A stretch of DNA of 32,509 nucleotides, taken from the IMG/VR virus record IMGVR_UViG_3300038441_001254, positions 1 to 32,509 of that record; one strand, written 5' to 3'. The notes under the pieces are model-generated. The model saw only the letters and a program-made list of their open reading frames with translations, ran no database searches and was not told the origin of the DNA. Position 1 is the first letter of the stretch. Every line of letters begins with the position of its first letter. Made by a program: the position numbers and the translations under genes. The DNA is from a virus. Below are positions 13,357 through 22,404 of the stretch, piece after piece.

Positions 13357-16073
13357 GTACAGAACGCATTGATATCCAGATCACTGAGACCGGTGCACGG
13401 CGCGTCAAGCGCTCCATCGAGGACATCGGTGATGGCGCCGCGGGTGCCGAGCGTGCGCTTTCGCTCCTCAAGCGTGCACTCGGTGCCCTCGGCGTCGCAG
13501 CCCTGGCACGGAACGTTCTCCAGACGGCGGACGCCTTCACGACGATGCAGAACCAGCTCCGGCTGGTGACGGAGGGGACGGTCCAGCTCGCCGTCGTCAC
13601 GGATGAACTGTTTGGCATTGCCCAGAGGACCCGAGGATCGCTCGAGGGCACGGGAGAGGTGTACGTAAAGGTCGCGCGCCAAGCCGAAGCCTTGGGCCTC
13701 TCGCAGCGGCAGGTGCTCCAGTTCACCGAGTCCCTGAACCAGGCCATCGCCCTCAGCGGCGCCACCGCCCAGCAGGCGGAAGCCGGCATCCGGCAGCTCG
13801 GACAGGCCATCGGGTCGGGATCACTCCGCGGCGACGAGCTGAACTCCATTCTTGAGAACACCAGCGAGGTGGCAAAGGTCATCGCAGACGGGATGGGCGT
13901 CACCATCGGCCAGCTGCGCAAGCTGGGCGCCGAGGGCAAGATCACCGGCCAGGCCATCATCGATGCCTTCGAAAAGGCGCGCGAGTCGCTCAGCGAGCGG
14001 TTCGGTGAGACCGTGCCGACCGTGTCGCAGGCTGTCCAGGTTCTTCAGAACGCCTGGACCATGTTCATCGGCAAGCTGGACCAGAGCACGGGCGTCACGG
14101 CCGCGATTGCCAAGGGCATCATGTACGTGGCCGACAACCTGGAGACCTTAGGTCGAGTTGCAGCCGCGGTGGGCGGGACCATCCTCACCGTGCTGGTGGC
14201 GCGTGCGTTGCCAGCGCTCATGGCCTCCTTGGCTCAGCTGACCACCTGGATCTCGCTGAACCCGTTCGGCGCTGTCATGATTGCCATCACCGCGGCCACT
14301 GCAGCGCTGGTGGCCTTCAGTGATCAGATCTCCATCTCGGAAGACCGAATGGTCACGCTGGCGGACGCCGGCAACTACGCCTGGACGCTGATCAAGCGAG
14401 GCCTGAAGTTCCTGTACGACTTCACCGCCGACGTGTTCAAGGACTTCGTCACCTGGGCCAACGAGACCTTCGGTGCCATGATCGATGCAGGCCTCAGCTT
14501 CCCACGCACGATTGCTCGCGCACTGGACGGCCTGTGGCGCAACTTCGCCGGGTTCTTCACTGGGCTCGGGGCGGCCGCTGCCCAGCTGAAGGCGAACCTG
14601 GCCGGCACTACCGGCGTGTCCATTGGGCAGGCCTTCTCCAAGGGATTCGCCGACGGGGTCGAAGGCGTGGGTGGTAAGGGTCCACTGGAGAGCGCCATGG
14701 ACTCCTTCCTCAATGGCGCGCGCATGGTGGCCAACAGCCGCATCGAGCGCGAGGCAGCCGAGGCTGACGCGCGGCGCAAGGCCATGGAGGAGTTGAACCA
14801 GGACCCAGGTCCGGCCACGGTCACGGTCTCAACTGAGAAAGGGCCGACGTTCGACGAGCTTCTCAGGAACATGCAGCAGGAAGGGGACCTGCTACGGTAC
14901 AACGTCCATCAGCGGCGAGACCTGGCCGAGGTCCTGCGCTTTGAATCTCAGCTGAAGCGCCAGCTCAGCGAGGAAGAAAAGGGCTTGGTCATCACCCTGT
15001 CCGAGGAGATCCAGGCCATGGAGCTTCGAGCCCAGACCCTGGAGGACCTGCAGGGTCCGGCCATGGAGTACATCGAGCAGACCAAGGCTCTGAACGACGT
15101 CATGCGCGAGACGCCTGCGGCGACCTCGATGGTCCAGCAGTCGCTCGCGGAACTGGAGATCCAGTTCCTCAGCATGCAGCAGGGTGGCTCCTTCGTCGAT
15201 GGCTACGTTCGACAGCTGCGGATCATGCAGCTGGAGACGCGCAACGCCATGGCCGACATGGGTGCCAACATTGCTGCCATCTTCGGCCCTGGCGGCATGA
15301 TGGTCCAAGGAGTGGGCGATGCCGTCGCCGACTCCATTGTCAACTTTCAGGAGTATCGGTCCCAGATGGAGGAGGCCTTCCGCGACGCGGACGGCAACCT
15401 GACCCGGCATTTCACCTTCTGGGACGTGCTCGCCCAGAAGATCAAGGACGTCGCGTCCAGCATCATCGAGCAGGTCATCAGCGCGCTAGTGCAGATGGGC
15501 ATCAACATGGCCATCAACGCCGCGCTGGGCAACACCCTGGCGGCCACCGCTACCACGGCCAGCGTTGCGCAGGCGGCCATTATCGGCACCGCCTGGGCTA
15601 CTCCGGCCGCCTTGGTAAACGCAGCTACGTTCGGCGCTGGCGCGGCGGCAGGCACCACCGCCCTGGCTACCTCCGTCGGCGCGGCCAAGGGCCTCACCTT
15701 GCTCACCGGGTTCGACGAAGGTGGTTACACCGGCAACATGGGCCGAGCGTCTATCGCCGGCGTGGTCCACGGCCAGGAGTACGTCTTGAACGCGGACACC
15801 ACCCGTCGAATCGGCCGGAACAACCTGGACCGGATGAACGCTGGATACGGCATGTTCGGCCAGGCGCCGAACATGAACGTGACCGTCGTGAACCGCGACA
15901 TTCCTGGCGCTCAGTTCCAGGTCAACCAGCTCGGCCCTCATGACGTCGAGATCATCGCGCGGCGCATTGTCACCACCGAGGCGCCTACCGTCATCGCAAA
16001 CGACATGAGCAACCCCTCAGGACGCACCCGTCGTGCTATCGTAGGTAACACGACAGCGAAGAACGCCCGATGA
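13353..16073 (+). CDS. tail tape measure protein
   Basis: A 906-residue protein whose start overlaps the preceding stop (ATGA). Residues about 55-240 form the tape-measure N-terminal domain (TTMQNQLRLVTEG, ELFGIAQRTRGSLEGTGEVYVKVAR, GDELNSILENTSEVAKVIADGMG, ITGQAIIDAF). Hydrophobic segments lie at about 265-330 (VGGTILTVLVARALPALMAS, AVMIAITAATAALVAF) and 705-790. The C-terminus has FDEGGYTGNMGRASIAGVVHGQEYVLNADTT-type sequence, common to this family. At about 0.15 nm per residue it implies a tail near 135 nm. It is the ruler and DNA-ejection channel component inside the tube. Confidence 0.9.
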   Translation: MSTERIDIQITETGARRVKRSIEDIGDGAAGAERALSLLKRALGALGVAALARNVLQTADAFTTMQNQLRLVTEGTVQLAVVTDELFGIAQRTRGSLEGTGEVYVKVARQAEALGLSQRQVLQFTESLNQAIALSGATAQQAEAGIRQLGQAIGSGSLRGDELNSILENTSEVAKVIADGMGVTIGQLRKLGAEGKITGQAIIDAFEKARESLSERFGETVPTVSQAVQVLQNAWTMFIGKLDQSTGVTAAIAKGIMYVADNLETLGRVAAAVGGTILTVLVARALPALMASLAQLTTWISLNPFGAVMIAITAATAALVAFSDQISISEDRMVTLADAGNYAWTLIKRGLKFLYDFTADVFKDFVTWANETFGAMIDAGLSFPRTIARALDGLWRNFAGFFTGLGAAAAQLKANLAGTTGVSIGQAFSKGFADGVEGVGGKGPLESAMDSFLNGARMVANSRIEREAAEADARRKAMEELNQDPGPATVTVSTEKGPTFDELLRNMQQEGDLLRYNVHQRRDLAEVLRFESQLKRQLSEEEKGLVITLSEEIQAMELRAQTLEDLQGPAMEYIEQTKALNDVMRETPAATSMVQQSLAELEIQFLSMQQGGSFVDGYVRQLRIMQLETRNAMADMGANIAAIFGPGGMMVQGVGDAVADSIVNFQEYRSQMEEAFRDADGNLTRHFTFWDVLAQKIKDVASSIIEQVISALVQMGINMAINAALGNTLAATATTASVAQAAIIGTAWATPAALVNAATFGAGAAAGTTALATSVGAAKGLTLLTGFDEGGYTGNMGRASIAGVVHGQEYVLNADTTRRIGRNNLDRMNAGYGMFGQAPNMNVTVVNRDIPGAQFQVNQLGPHDVEIIARRIVTTEAPTVIANDMSNPSGRTRRAIVGNTTAKNAR

Positions 16074-16744
16074 CTGAGAAGCTTCCATTCCTACCCGAGC
16101 AGAACAGCTACGGCACCACCTTCGGCCAGGACGGCCTGATGGTGAAGCTCACTGGTGGCGTGCCCCGACTGCGCGCCGACCAGGTGGGCTCTTCCAGCCA
16201 GGTGGATGCCAGTTGGCTGTTGGAGGAGAAGGACTGGGCTACGTTCCAGGGCTTCTGGCACTTCACGGCGAAGCGAGGAACTGTACCGTTCCTCGCCGAC
16301 CTCATCGTCGACACTCCCTACCCGACTCAGTACAAGGTCTTCATGGTCCCCGGCACCTACAAGGTGGACCAGGTCAGAGGCCAGGCACGCCGTGTCAGCA
16401 TGACGCTGGAAGTGGAGCCAGTGGACTTCACCATCATCACTGCCCTGTTCAACGCCTCCGCGGACCAGGTCAGCGTCATCGCCCAACCGGTTGGAGCGCT
16501 GGATCTCCAGGTGTTGTTCACCGCTGGTGACACGGTTCAGATTCAGGGAGCAGGGGTCAACAACGGCGTCAATACTCCCATCGACCTTGACGGGCTCTAC
16601 GAGGTCTTGACCGTGCCAACGCCGGCCGTCATGGTGCTGGACTCTCCTGAGCTGGTCAATAGTGCCTGGACCACGCTCGGCACCTATCCCTCTAGTCTCA
16701 GTGGCAATATCGTTGGTGTTTGCTTGGTTCGGGTGCCATTATGA
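16070..16744 (+). CDS. distal tail tip protein (lambda gpM-like)
   Basis: A 224-residue protein with an ATGA overlap to the tape measure gene. The first about 125 residues carry the layout W-x-x-F-x-x-F-W ... KRGTVPFLADL ... QYKVFMVPGTYKV ... SMTLEVEPVDF, which resembles minor tail proteins (gpM/distal tail type) that form the ring after the tube. The remaining about 100 residues form an extra beta-rich domain (GDTVQIQGAGVNNGVNTPID, GLYEVLTVPTPAVMVLDSP), possibly a surface-exposed add-on. The order tape measure, this gene, DUF1833-like, NlpC/P60, hub reproduces lambda H-M-L-K-I/J. Confidence 0.65.
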   Translation: MTEKLPFLPEQNSYGTTFGQDGLMVKLTGGVPRLRADQVGSSSQVDASWLLEEKDWATFQGFWHFTAKRGTVPFLADLIVDTPYPTQYKVFMVPGTYKVDQVRGQARRVSMTLEVEPVDFTIITALFNASADQVSVIAQPVGALDLQVLFTAGDTVQIQGAGVNNGVNTPIDLDGLYEVLTVPTPAVMVLDSPELVNSAWTTLGTYPSSLSGNIVGVCLVRVPL

Positions 16745-17283
16745 GTGCTCTCACTGAGTTCTTCCTCTCCTCCTCGCCTGCCGTGCGCCAGCTCGACCTG
16801 CTGGAGATCACGCACCCCAACTTCACGCAGGACTACCGCATCGTGCGCAACGCCTACCAGCGCTTGACAGAGCTGGTGCCGGGCACACCCAGATTCGGAG
16901 TTACTGTTGACCACGAGTCCGGCGGTGGCACGTTCGAGTACGAGTACTGCCCCATGAGCGTGAAGCCCATGGGAGCTGGCGCCGACCTGACGCAGCAGCT
17001 GAGCGTCACGCTGGGCGACCTCGGCACCATCATCACCAAAGAGATTGCAGCAGTGACGCTGGCGAACAAGATGGATGTTCGCCCCACGCTGAAGTTCCGC
17101 TGCTACCGATCGGATGATCTCAGCGAACCGATCCTCGGACCGGTGACGCTGGAGCTGAAGGACGTGACTCGTTCGGCCCAAGGGACATCGTTCAACGCAA
17201 TCGCGCCTCTGTTGAACGTCTCGCGCACAGGGGTGCTCTATACTGTTGAACAGTTCCCCATGCTGCGAGGGTTCTTGAACTGA
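16741..17283 (+). CDS. tail tip protein, DUF1833-like (lambda gpL position)
   Basis: A 180-residue protein from ATG 16741, overlapping the previous stop by 4 nt; the in-frame ATG at 16720 would lie inside the upstream gene. It begins with SSSPAVRQLDLLEITHPNF...YRIVRNAYQ, the N-terminal pattern of DUF1833 tail proteins, and has paired strands typical of a tail-tip hub ring (FEYEYCPMSV, LSVTLGDLGTII). It is encoded directly before the NlpC/P60 peptidase. Unlike lambda gpL, no clear four-Cys iron-sulfur motif is visible: the only Cys residues are two. Confidence 0.65.
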   Translation: MSALTEFFLSSSPAVRQLDLLEITHPNFTQDYRIVRNAYQRLTELVPGTPRFGVTVDHESGGGTFEYEYCPMSVKPMGAGADLTQQLSVTLGDLGTIITKEIAAVTLANKMDVRPTLKFRCYRSDDLSEPILGPVTLELKDVTRSAQGTSFNAIAPLLNVSRTGVLYTVEQFPMLRGFLN

Positions 17284-17657
17284 TGTTCGACGATCTCCTT
17301 CTCAAGCGGTTCGACATCCGCACCTACAACTGCTGGGACCTGACCCGTGAGGTATGGCTACGACTCACGGGTCAGGACCTTGGCTCTCCGGAGCTGATCT
17401 ACTACACCCGCGAGGAGTTCGGCGACGTTGTGGAGGCGTGGCAGGATACGCGCTTCCTGCAGATTGAGGACAACCCCGCCCAGGCTTGCATTGTCCTCAT
17501 GCTCCGTCCTCGCATCATGCCCCACGTTGGCGTCTACTTGGGCCGGCGCGAGAACCGCGTCATCCACATCCGTCGAGCAGGCGTTCAGGTCCAGCCACCA
17601 CAGATTGCAACCATGGGCTTCACCAGCGTGAAGTATTACTTGCCATGCCAATTGTAA
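17283..17657 (+). CDS. NlpC/P60-type tail peptidase (lambda gpK-like)
   Basis: A 124-residue protein starting at TGATG overlapping the prior stop. YNCWDLTREVW places the candidate catalytic Cys at residue 17, and PHVGVYLG places His at 81, with ENRVIHI (His95) as the likely third residue. That is the Cys-His-His order of NlpC/P60 cysteine peptidases. In lambda-like phages this enzyme is part of the tail tip and cuts peptidoglycan peptides during DNA entry. It is shorter than gpK and lacks the JAMM domain, so it is a single-domain version. Confidence 0.8.
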   Translation: MFDDLLLKRFDIRTYNCWDLTREVWLRLTGQDLGSPELIYYTREEFGDVVEAWQDTRFLQIEDNPAQACIVLMLRPRIMPHVGVYLGRRENRVIHIRRAGVQVQPPQIATMGFTSVKYYLPCQL

Positions 17658-20600
17658 TGACCACCACCAACCCGCTGGATGCCAAGGCATGGCAGCGGAA
17701 CGACGTCGCCCACGCTGGGTACTTTCTGCGCGACCATTTCAACGGCGTGTGGCCGGAGACGGCGCGCCTGTACGACGGGCACATCTCCAAGAGCACGGAC
17801 GTGACGCCGTGGGATGAAGCCACAGTGGACCAACTTGAGCAGCTCAAGGGTCCATTGTGGTGCGTCGTCTACCCAGCCACTGGCGTGGAAGTGGCCATTG
17901 GTATTGGCGTCGTTGCTCTCATTGCCTCGGTGGCAGCCGTGCTGCTCATCCCGGACATCCCCAACATGCAGACTCCGCAGGAGCGGAGCCAACAGCTGGA
18001 TGGCGGCAGCCCCAACAACAGCCTGAACCGTCGCAGCAACGAAGCGCGTCCGTTGCAACGTATCCCTCTCATCATGGGTACAGTGAAGTCCATCCCGGAT
18101 GAGATCATGGTCCCGTACACTGTGTATGTGGACCACATCGAGCAGGAGATTGGGTACTACTGCATCGGGGAGAACGAGTACGACATCGACGTCGAGAACG
18201 TTCGGGACGGCGATTCCCGAGTGGACCAGATCCCTGGAGCGAGCGCGCACATCTATGGCCCGGGGGATGCACCGACGGGTGTTGGTGGGCCGTTCAGTGG
18301 AACACAGCTGGCCATCGGGGAGGCCATCGAAGATCCAGTCTTGAACGTGTTCCAGGTGAGCGCCGTGAACGGCCAGAGCCTGGAGCCAATCAACTCACGC
18401 ACCATCTATGGGGCGGTGAAGTTCAGCGACACCGATGGCGCCTACACCAACAGTGCAGCTGCCACCAACTATCAGGTGTTCTTCGGCGCCATGGCCATCC
18501 GGTACATCGACGCCACGCACGGCTGCATCCATGCTCCATCGTTCAAGAACCGCGCGTTCGTGTACGACCGAATCAATGTGGGGGATAGACTCTGGCTGTT
18601 TGCTCAGACCTACCTGGCCAGCAGCGCCACGGTTCCCAACCTGCAGTCGTCCGACGCGAACGACTTCGAGAACTGCCCCACGGTCACCTCCATGGTGGAC
18701 GATTCGGTCCTGAATCGAGTGCAGATCTTCATCGACATTCCACCAGCGCTGGCCGCAGAGTGGGCCTTGGTTCCAGCGTACGCCGCTGGCATCGGTATCC
18801 CCCAGACCACCCCGGGTGGCTTCGATGCGCCGTTCTTCGAGGTGACTCCGCTCACCAACCTGTACGTCGGTCCATTCTTCGTGGACATCGAGCACGACCC
18901 GGGAACGGCCGGGCACCAGGTCATCTGCAACTTCGTGGCCCCCAACGGGCTGTACGCGGACGACGGCGTCAGCATCCAGGTGCCGGAGTGTCGTTTGGGT
19001 GTGGAGTTAGCGCCAGCAGACCTGACTGGCCTGGCCACTGGTCCGTTCGTTGCCACGACGGTGGATCTCATCGGATCCGACGTCACGGACGGCCAGCGCG
19101 CCATCACGGCTCGCATTGACACGGGAGTAATCGCTGGTGGGCGCTTCTTGATCCGAGCGCGGCGCCTTACCAAGCGCGTTCGCCGCACCGAGCTGCCGAC
19201 CTTCGTCGAAGAGGTAAACTACCCGGCTCCCTCCGCCACGCCTCCAGGGCAACGCGCCTACACTGGACGCATCACGGACGAGGTGCGATGGACCCACTGC
19301 TACTCCGTCAGCCGTCCACCGAACATCTCGTTCGGCGACGTGACCACTGTGCACACCAAGACCATCGCTACGGCTGGCGCTGCACGAATCCGTCGACGTG
19401 AGCTGAACATCATCTGCACCCGCATGATCTTCACCTGGAACGGTGTCACCTTCGGCGGCCCGGCGGTGGCCAACGGTGATGCTGAGAACGTGCTCTTCAC
19501 TCTCATGAAGAACAGCACGGTGGGCAACCTGTCCGACGCCCAGATTGACTTCGCAGGGATTGCCAACGCCTTCGAAACGGTTCGCCAGTACTTCAACGAC
19601 TCGAACACTGGAGAGCGCGCGACCCTTGTTTCCATGACGTTCGACGATTACAACCTTTCCGCGGAGGAGACCTTCACGGCCATTGCCAACCTGGGCTTCT
19701 GCACCATCTATAGGCAAGGCAACGTCATCAAGTGCAACCCTGAGGTTGAAACTGACATCGCGGTCGCAGCCTTCAACCACCGCAACATCGTGCCGGACTC
19801 CCAGAAGATCACGGACACGTTCGGCAAGACCACCGAGAATGATTGCGTGGAAGTGGAGTACTCGGATCCCTTCAACGATCGATTGAACAAGGTTCGCTGG
19901 CCGCGCTTCGGAACCACGGTTGCTCCTCGGTCGCTCAGCATGAACGGGCTGCAAAGCCGCGTTCACGCCTTCTGGCACGCGGCCCGTGCCTTCCAGAAGA
20001 TGACGCAGCAACGCCAGTCGTTCGAGATGCAGACTTGTCAAGAGGCGGCACCGCTGGTTGCACGCCAACGCATCATGGTGTCCGACACGACCAAACTCGA
20101 CCGTCAATCTGGCAACGTGGTGACGGTGAGCGGTCTCAACCTGAGGTTGAGTCAGTCGCCGGACTTCTCCGCTCCCGGAGACTACACTATCTTCCTCATG
20201 CACCCGGACGGTACAGTCGAAGGTATCCCTGTCACTGGTGGTGGCGGTTCGTTCGACGTGGTGCTGGGCTCCGCGCCCAGCAACCCTCTGATCACGGACA
20301 CCAGCCTGGGTGTGCCGACGCTGTACAACATCGTCAAGGACGACGAGTCCATGCCGTTCGCTTACATGGTCAGCGAGCTGAGCGCTGAGAGCAACATGGT
20401 GTTCAACGTCAGCGGCATCAACTACAGCAACCTGTACTACCTGTATGACGGCATGAAGGTGTGGGTACAGAAGCAGTTCCGGGATGAAGGGGTGTACGAG
20501 CAGACGTTCGATGCGGACCATTCCTTTGGAACCGTGAGCGATGCAGTGCGTGGCACCATGCTGGTCGCGGATGGCACCAACGGCTGGTCTATCCCGTCGA

Positions 20601-21028
20601 CCACGCTGCAAAGCGACATCATCGACATTACCGGGGACTACGCCTGCGCCGTGTGGGTACGCCACAACAGCGACACCGGCAGCACCGAGCTGGTAGCCAC
20701 CACTGACAACGTGACGCGCTTCTTCGGGTTCTTCGACAACGACCTGGCCGCCGGCCACAACATGGGTACGTTCTCGGTGCAGGCGGCCTGTCCAGTGGGC
20801 GGTGACCCTGTTCACGTTGGTGTCAACTACCGCGTGTCTGATGGCCGAATGGGACTGTTCATCAACGGTGTTCTCGTGGATGTGGCCCTAGGAGTCGCAG
20901 CGCCCAGCACGCCGCTGGGCTTGAACTACATGCGCATCTTCGATGGCCGGTTCGACAACCTGATGGTTTGGAAGCGCTACGTCTCCGATCGTGCTATGAT
21001 GGAGATATGCCTCAAGACCAAGATCTGA
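17645..21028 (+). CDS. tail hub / host specificity protein (fused I-J-like) with LamG end
   Basis: A 1127-residue protein. I take ATG 17645, which overlaps the peptidase by 13 nt; ATG 17657 (TAATG overlap) is a close alternative. The N-terminal about 75 residues are soluble. A transmembrane-like segment spans about 80-103 (IGIGVVALIASVAAVLLI). Then comes a motif seen in J-like hubs, SPNNSLNRRSNEARPLQRIP followed by L-I-M-G. A large beta-rich hub body with fibronectin-like strands follows to about 980. The last about 135 residues (YACAVWVRHN ... VHVGVNYRVSDGRMGLFING ... FDNLMVWKRYVSD) read as a LamG/concanavalin-like lectin domain. The hub closes the tail tip; the lectin end likely binds the host surface. 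Confidence 0.8.
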   Translation: MPIVMTTTNPLDAKAWQRNDVAHAGYFLRDHFNGVWPETARLYDGHISKSTDVTPWDEATVDQLEQLKGPLWCVVYPATGVEVAIGIGVVALIASVAAVLLIPDIPNMQTPQERSQQLDGGSPNNSLNRRSNEARPLQRIPLIMGTVKSIPDEIMVPYTVYVDHIEQEIGYYCIGENEYDIDVENVRDGDSRVDQIPGASAHIYGPGDAPTGVGGPFSGTQLAIGEAIEDPVLNVFQVSAVNGQSLEPINSRTIYGAVKFSDTDGAYTNSAAATNYQVFFGAMAIRYIDATHGCIHAPSFKNRAFVYDRINVGDRLWLFAQTYLASSATVPNLQSSDANDFENCPTVTSMVDDSVLNRVQIFIDIPPALAAEWALVPAYAAGIGIPQTTPGGFDAPFFEVTPLTNLYVGPFFVDIEHDPGTAGHQVICNFVAPNGLYADDGVSIQVPECRLGVELAPADLTGLATGPFVATTVDLIGSDVTDGQRAITARIDTGVIAGGRFLIRARRLTKRVRRTELPTFVEEVNYPAPSATPPGQRAYTGRITDEVRWTHCYSVSRPPNISFGDVTTVHTKTIATAGAARIRRRELNIICTRMIFTWNGVTFGGPAVANGDAENVLFTLMKNSTVGNLSDAQIDFAGIANAFETVRQYFNDSNTGERATLVSMTFDDYNLSAEETFTAIANLGFCTIYRQGNVIKCNPEVETDIAVAAFNHRNIVPDSQKITDTFGKTTENDCVEVEYSDPFNDRLNKVRWPRFGTTVAPRSLSMNGLQSRVHAFWHAARAFQKMTQQRQSFEMQTCQEAAPLVARQRIMVSDTTKLDRQSGNVVTVSGLNLRLSQSPDFSAPGDYTIFLMHPDGTVEGIPVTGGGGSFDVVLGSAPSNPLITDTSLGVPTLYNIVKDDESMPFAYMVSELSAESNMVFNVSGINYSNLYYLYDGMKVWVQKQFRDEGVYEQTFDADHSFGTVSDAVRGTMLVADGTNGWSIPSTTLQSDIIDITGDYACAVWVRHNSDTGSTELVATTDNVTRFFGFFDNDLAAGHNMGTFSVQAACPVGGDPVHVGVNYRVSDGRMGLFINGVLVDVALGVAAPSTPLGLNYMRIFDGRFDNLMVWKRYVSDRAMMEICLKTKI

Positions 21029-21651
21029 TCAACTTCCAAGCAACACACGTCGACCACGAAGGCAAACCCTTGGTGGTCGACGGCGACGTCGGGCAGCGAA
21101 CCCGCTGGGCCATGGCCATCGAGGACCTGCCCAGTGAGCGGCGCAAGGCTGTGCTCACCGCGGTGGAGTGCGTTGGAATCAAGGAAACCCCTATGGGCTC
21201 CAACCGAGGCCCTGACATCGACTTCTGGCTGAAGCGCTGCGGCGTGCCAGTGCCGGAGGACAAGACCATCCCCATGCCGCAGAACGCGTGGTGTGCGGCG
21301 TTCGTCAGCTGGGTGCTCAGCTGTGCTGGCACCACTCAACGCAAGTTCGCGCGCGTGCACGACTGGGTCCACAAGTCAGGACTGACTGCAGTTTCGATTG
21401 AGAATGTTCAGGCTGGAGATCTTGGCTGTTTCCTGAGACCGGACGGCACGGGTCACATCTGGTTGATCATTGGCAAGCAGATGGGGTCCAAAGGCTGGGT
21501 CACCATGAACGTTGAGGGCAATACTGGGAATCAATGTCGCACCACGTTGAGAGAGCACACTCTCAAGACAATCTACTTGCGAACATTCAACCCAGCAATG
21601 CAGCCCGGAATCATTGACGAAACACCTTGGGCAGGTGACGCCACCCGCTAG
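21007..21651 (+). CDS. endolysin with peptidoglycan-binding start and CHAP-like domain
   Basis: A 214-residue protein from ATG 21007, inside the last codons of the hub gene (22-nt overlap), with GGAG just upstream. Residues 6-38 (LINFQATH...PLVVDGDVGQRTRWAM) match a short peptidoglycan-binding repeat. From about 48 on, the protein matches the CHAP-like TIGR02594 group: ECVGIKETP, then NAWCAAFVSWVLS with catalytic Cys96, GHIWLIIG with His150, and NVEGNTG (about 168-174). It should cut cell-wall peptide bonds at lysis. There is no signal peptide, so export needs a holin. It could instead be a virion-associated lysin, as it follows the tail hub without a gap. Confidence 0.8.
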   Translation: MPQDQDLINFQATHVDHEGKPLVVDGDVGQRTRWAMAIEDLPSERRKAVLTAVECVGIKETPMGSNRGPDIDFWLKRCGVPVPEDKTIPMPQNAWCAAFVSWVLSCAGTTQRKFARVHDWVHKSGLTAVSIENVQAGDLGCFLRPDGTGHIWLIIGKQMGSKGWVTMNVEGNTGNQCRTTLREHTLKTIYLRTFNPAMQPGIIDETPWAGDATR

Positions 21652-21706
21652 GGTCCTTGCCTTCCGGATCAGCGGATCGTAGCCTTCTTGTTCAAGGAGG
21701 CTCTCC

Positions 21707-21841
21707 ATGTCAAAGAAGAAAGCCGCTGTCCTGCTGGCAGCGTTACTGACCACCATCGCCGGGACCCTGTACGAATGCAAGGACGACGCACCGCTGCTGG
21801 GCGCGCCTGCACCCACCGCCGCTGACGCTGGCGCTCCGTAA
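21707..21841 (+). CDS. very small membrane-anchored protein
   Basis: A 44-residue protein with a strong ribosome site (AAGGAGG, spacing 6). It starts MSKKKAAVLLAALLTTIAG, a basic start and a hydrophobic helix of about 15-17 residues, followed by YECKDDAP and an Ala/Pro tail. It may be a signal-anchor peptide, and Cys24 is not in a good lipobox. Lying directly after the endolysin it could be a lysis accessory such as a spanin or small holin, but this is inference from place and shape. Confidence 0.55.
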   Translation: MSKKKAAVLLAALLTTIAGTLYECKDDAPLLGAPAPTAADAGAP

Positions 21842-21853
21842 TCGGGGGTCTCA

Positions 21854-22270
21854 ATGCAACCGTTCAAGCTCGTCAACGTGGAGGAAGAGGACGTGCCCGA
21901 TGAGCAACCGTTCGAACTCACCACCGCCGGCCAACGCCGGATCATGTCCGCGCTGGAGGAGGTGAAGAAGAGCTTGGACGCGGTGGTGGAGGGGCAGCAG
22001 ACGTTGGAGAAGGGTCAGGCGCGCCTGTTCATCGGGCAGACGGAGCTTACCACCGCCTTTGGGGCCCAGGCGAAGGAGCTGAAAGCCCTCATCCCTCGCG
22101 TGGAGCGCCTCGAGGCTGCGTCGCGGTGGAAGGTGTGGGCCGTGCGCGCGGCCAAGGCGGCTATCCCCATTGGTGCGGCTGCTCTGGGCCGCTACGCACC
22201 GGACCTCGCGAAGCATCTGCCCGACATACTTAAGTTCCTCGAGCCGTTTCTCGCGAACGCTCCTTTGTAG
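21854..22270 (+). CDS. coiled-coil protein with C-terminal hydrophobic helix (holin candidate)
   Basis: A 138-residue protein. Residues about 25-100 are a long charged helix with heptad pattern (IMSALEEVKKSLDAVVEGQQ, LIPRVERLEAAS). Residues about 105-120 form a weak membrane segment (AAIPIGAAALG), with a basic WKVWAVRAAK stretch before it. The layout, coiled coil then a single C-terminal membrane helix, is seen in XhlA-type haemolysin/holin helper proteins. It is the last gene of the lysis group and of the late transcript, ending 16 nt before the terminator-like hairpin. The holin role is plausible but unproven. Confidence 0.5.
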   Translation: MQPFKLVNVEEEDVPDEQPFELTTAGQRRIMSALEEVKKSLDAVVEGQQTLEKGQARLFIGQTELTTAFGAQAKELKALIPRVERLEAASRWKVWAVRAAKAAIPIGAAALGRYAPDLAKHLPDILKFLEPFLANAPL

Positions 22271-22297
22271 CTCGACCTCGCTCGACTTGCGCTCGAC
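22271..22297 (+). repeat. left hexamer array: three CTCGAC copies
   Basis: CTCGAC occurs at 22271-22276, 22281-22286 and 22292-22297, with starts 10 and 11 bp apart, that is, on one face of the helix. The third copy forms part of the terminator-like stem, whose other arm holds GTCGAG (22310-22315). A further CTCGAC lies at 22366-22371. See the opposite array at 22518-22554. Confidence 0.75.
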
Positions 22298-22320
22298 TGG
22301 CCACCACCAGTCGAGCGCAA
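22287..22320 (+). terminator. late-transcript terminator-like hairpin
   Basis: TTGCGCTCGACTGG (22287-22300) and CCAGTCGAGCGCAA (22307-22320) form a perfect 14-bp stem with loop CCACCA, 16 nt after the last lysis-region stop. The following CTTTC is a poor T-tract, so termination may be partial or bidirectional: the left flank read in reverse also lacks T's. The position between late and early genes supports a terminator role. Confidence 0.7.
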
Positions 22321-22404
22321 CTTTCATGTGCAATTACCGTCCCAAAAGCCCAGAAGAACGACTCCCTCGACTGGAACGACCCCCCATCGGATTGCTAGGC
22401 CAGC

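Noticed and set aside
19007-20815. 602-codon minus-strand open frame opposite the tail hub
   Set aside because: Composition is typical of an antisense shadow (Arg, His and Val runs) and the plus strand encodes a clear hub protein.
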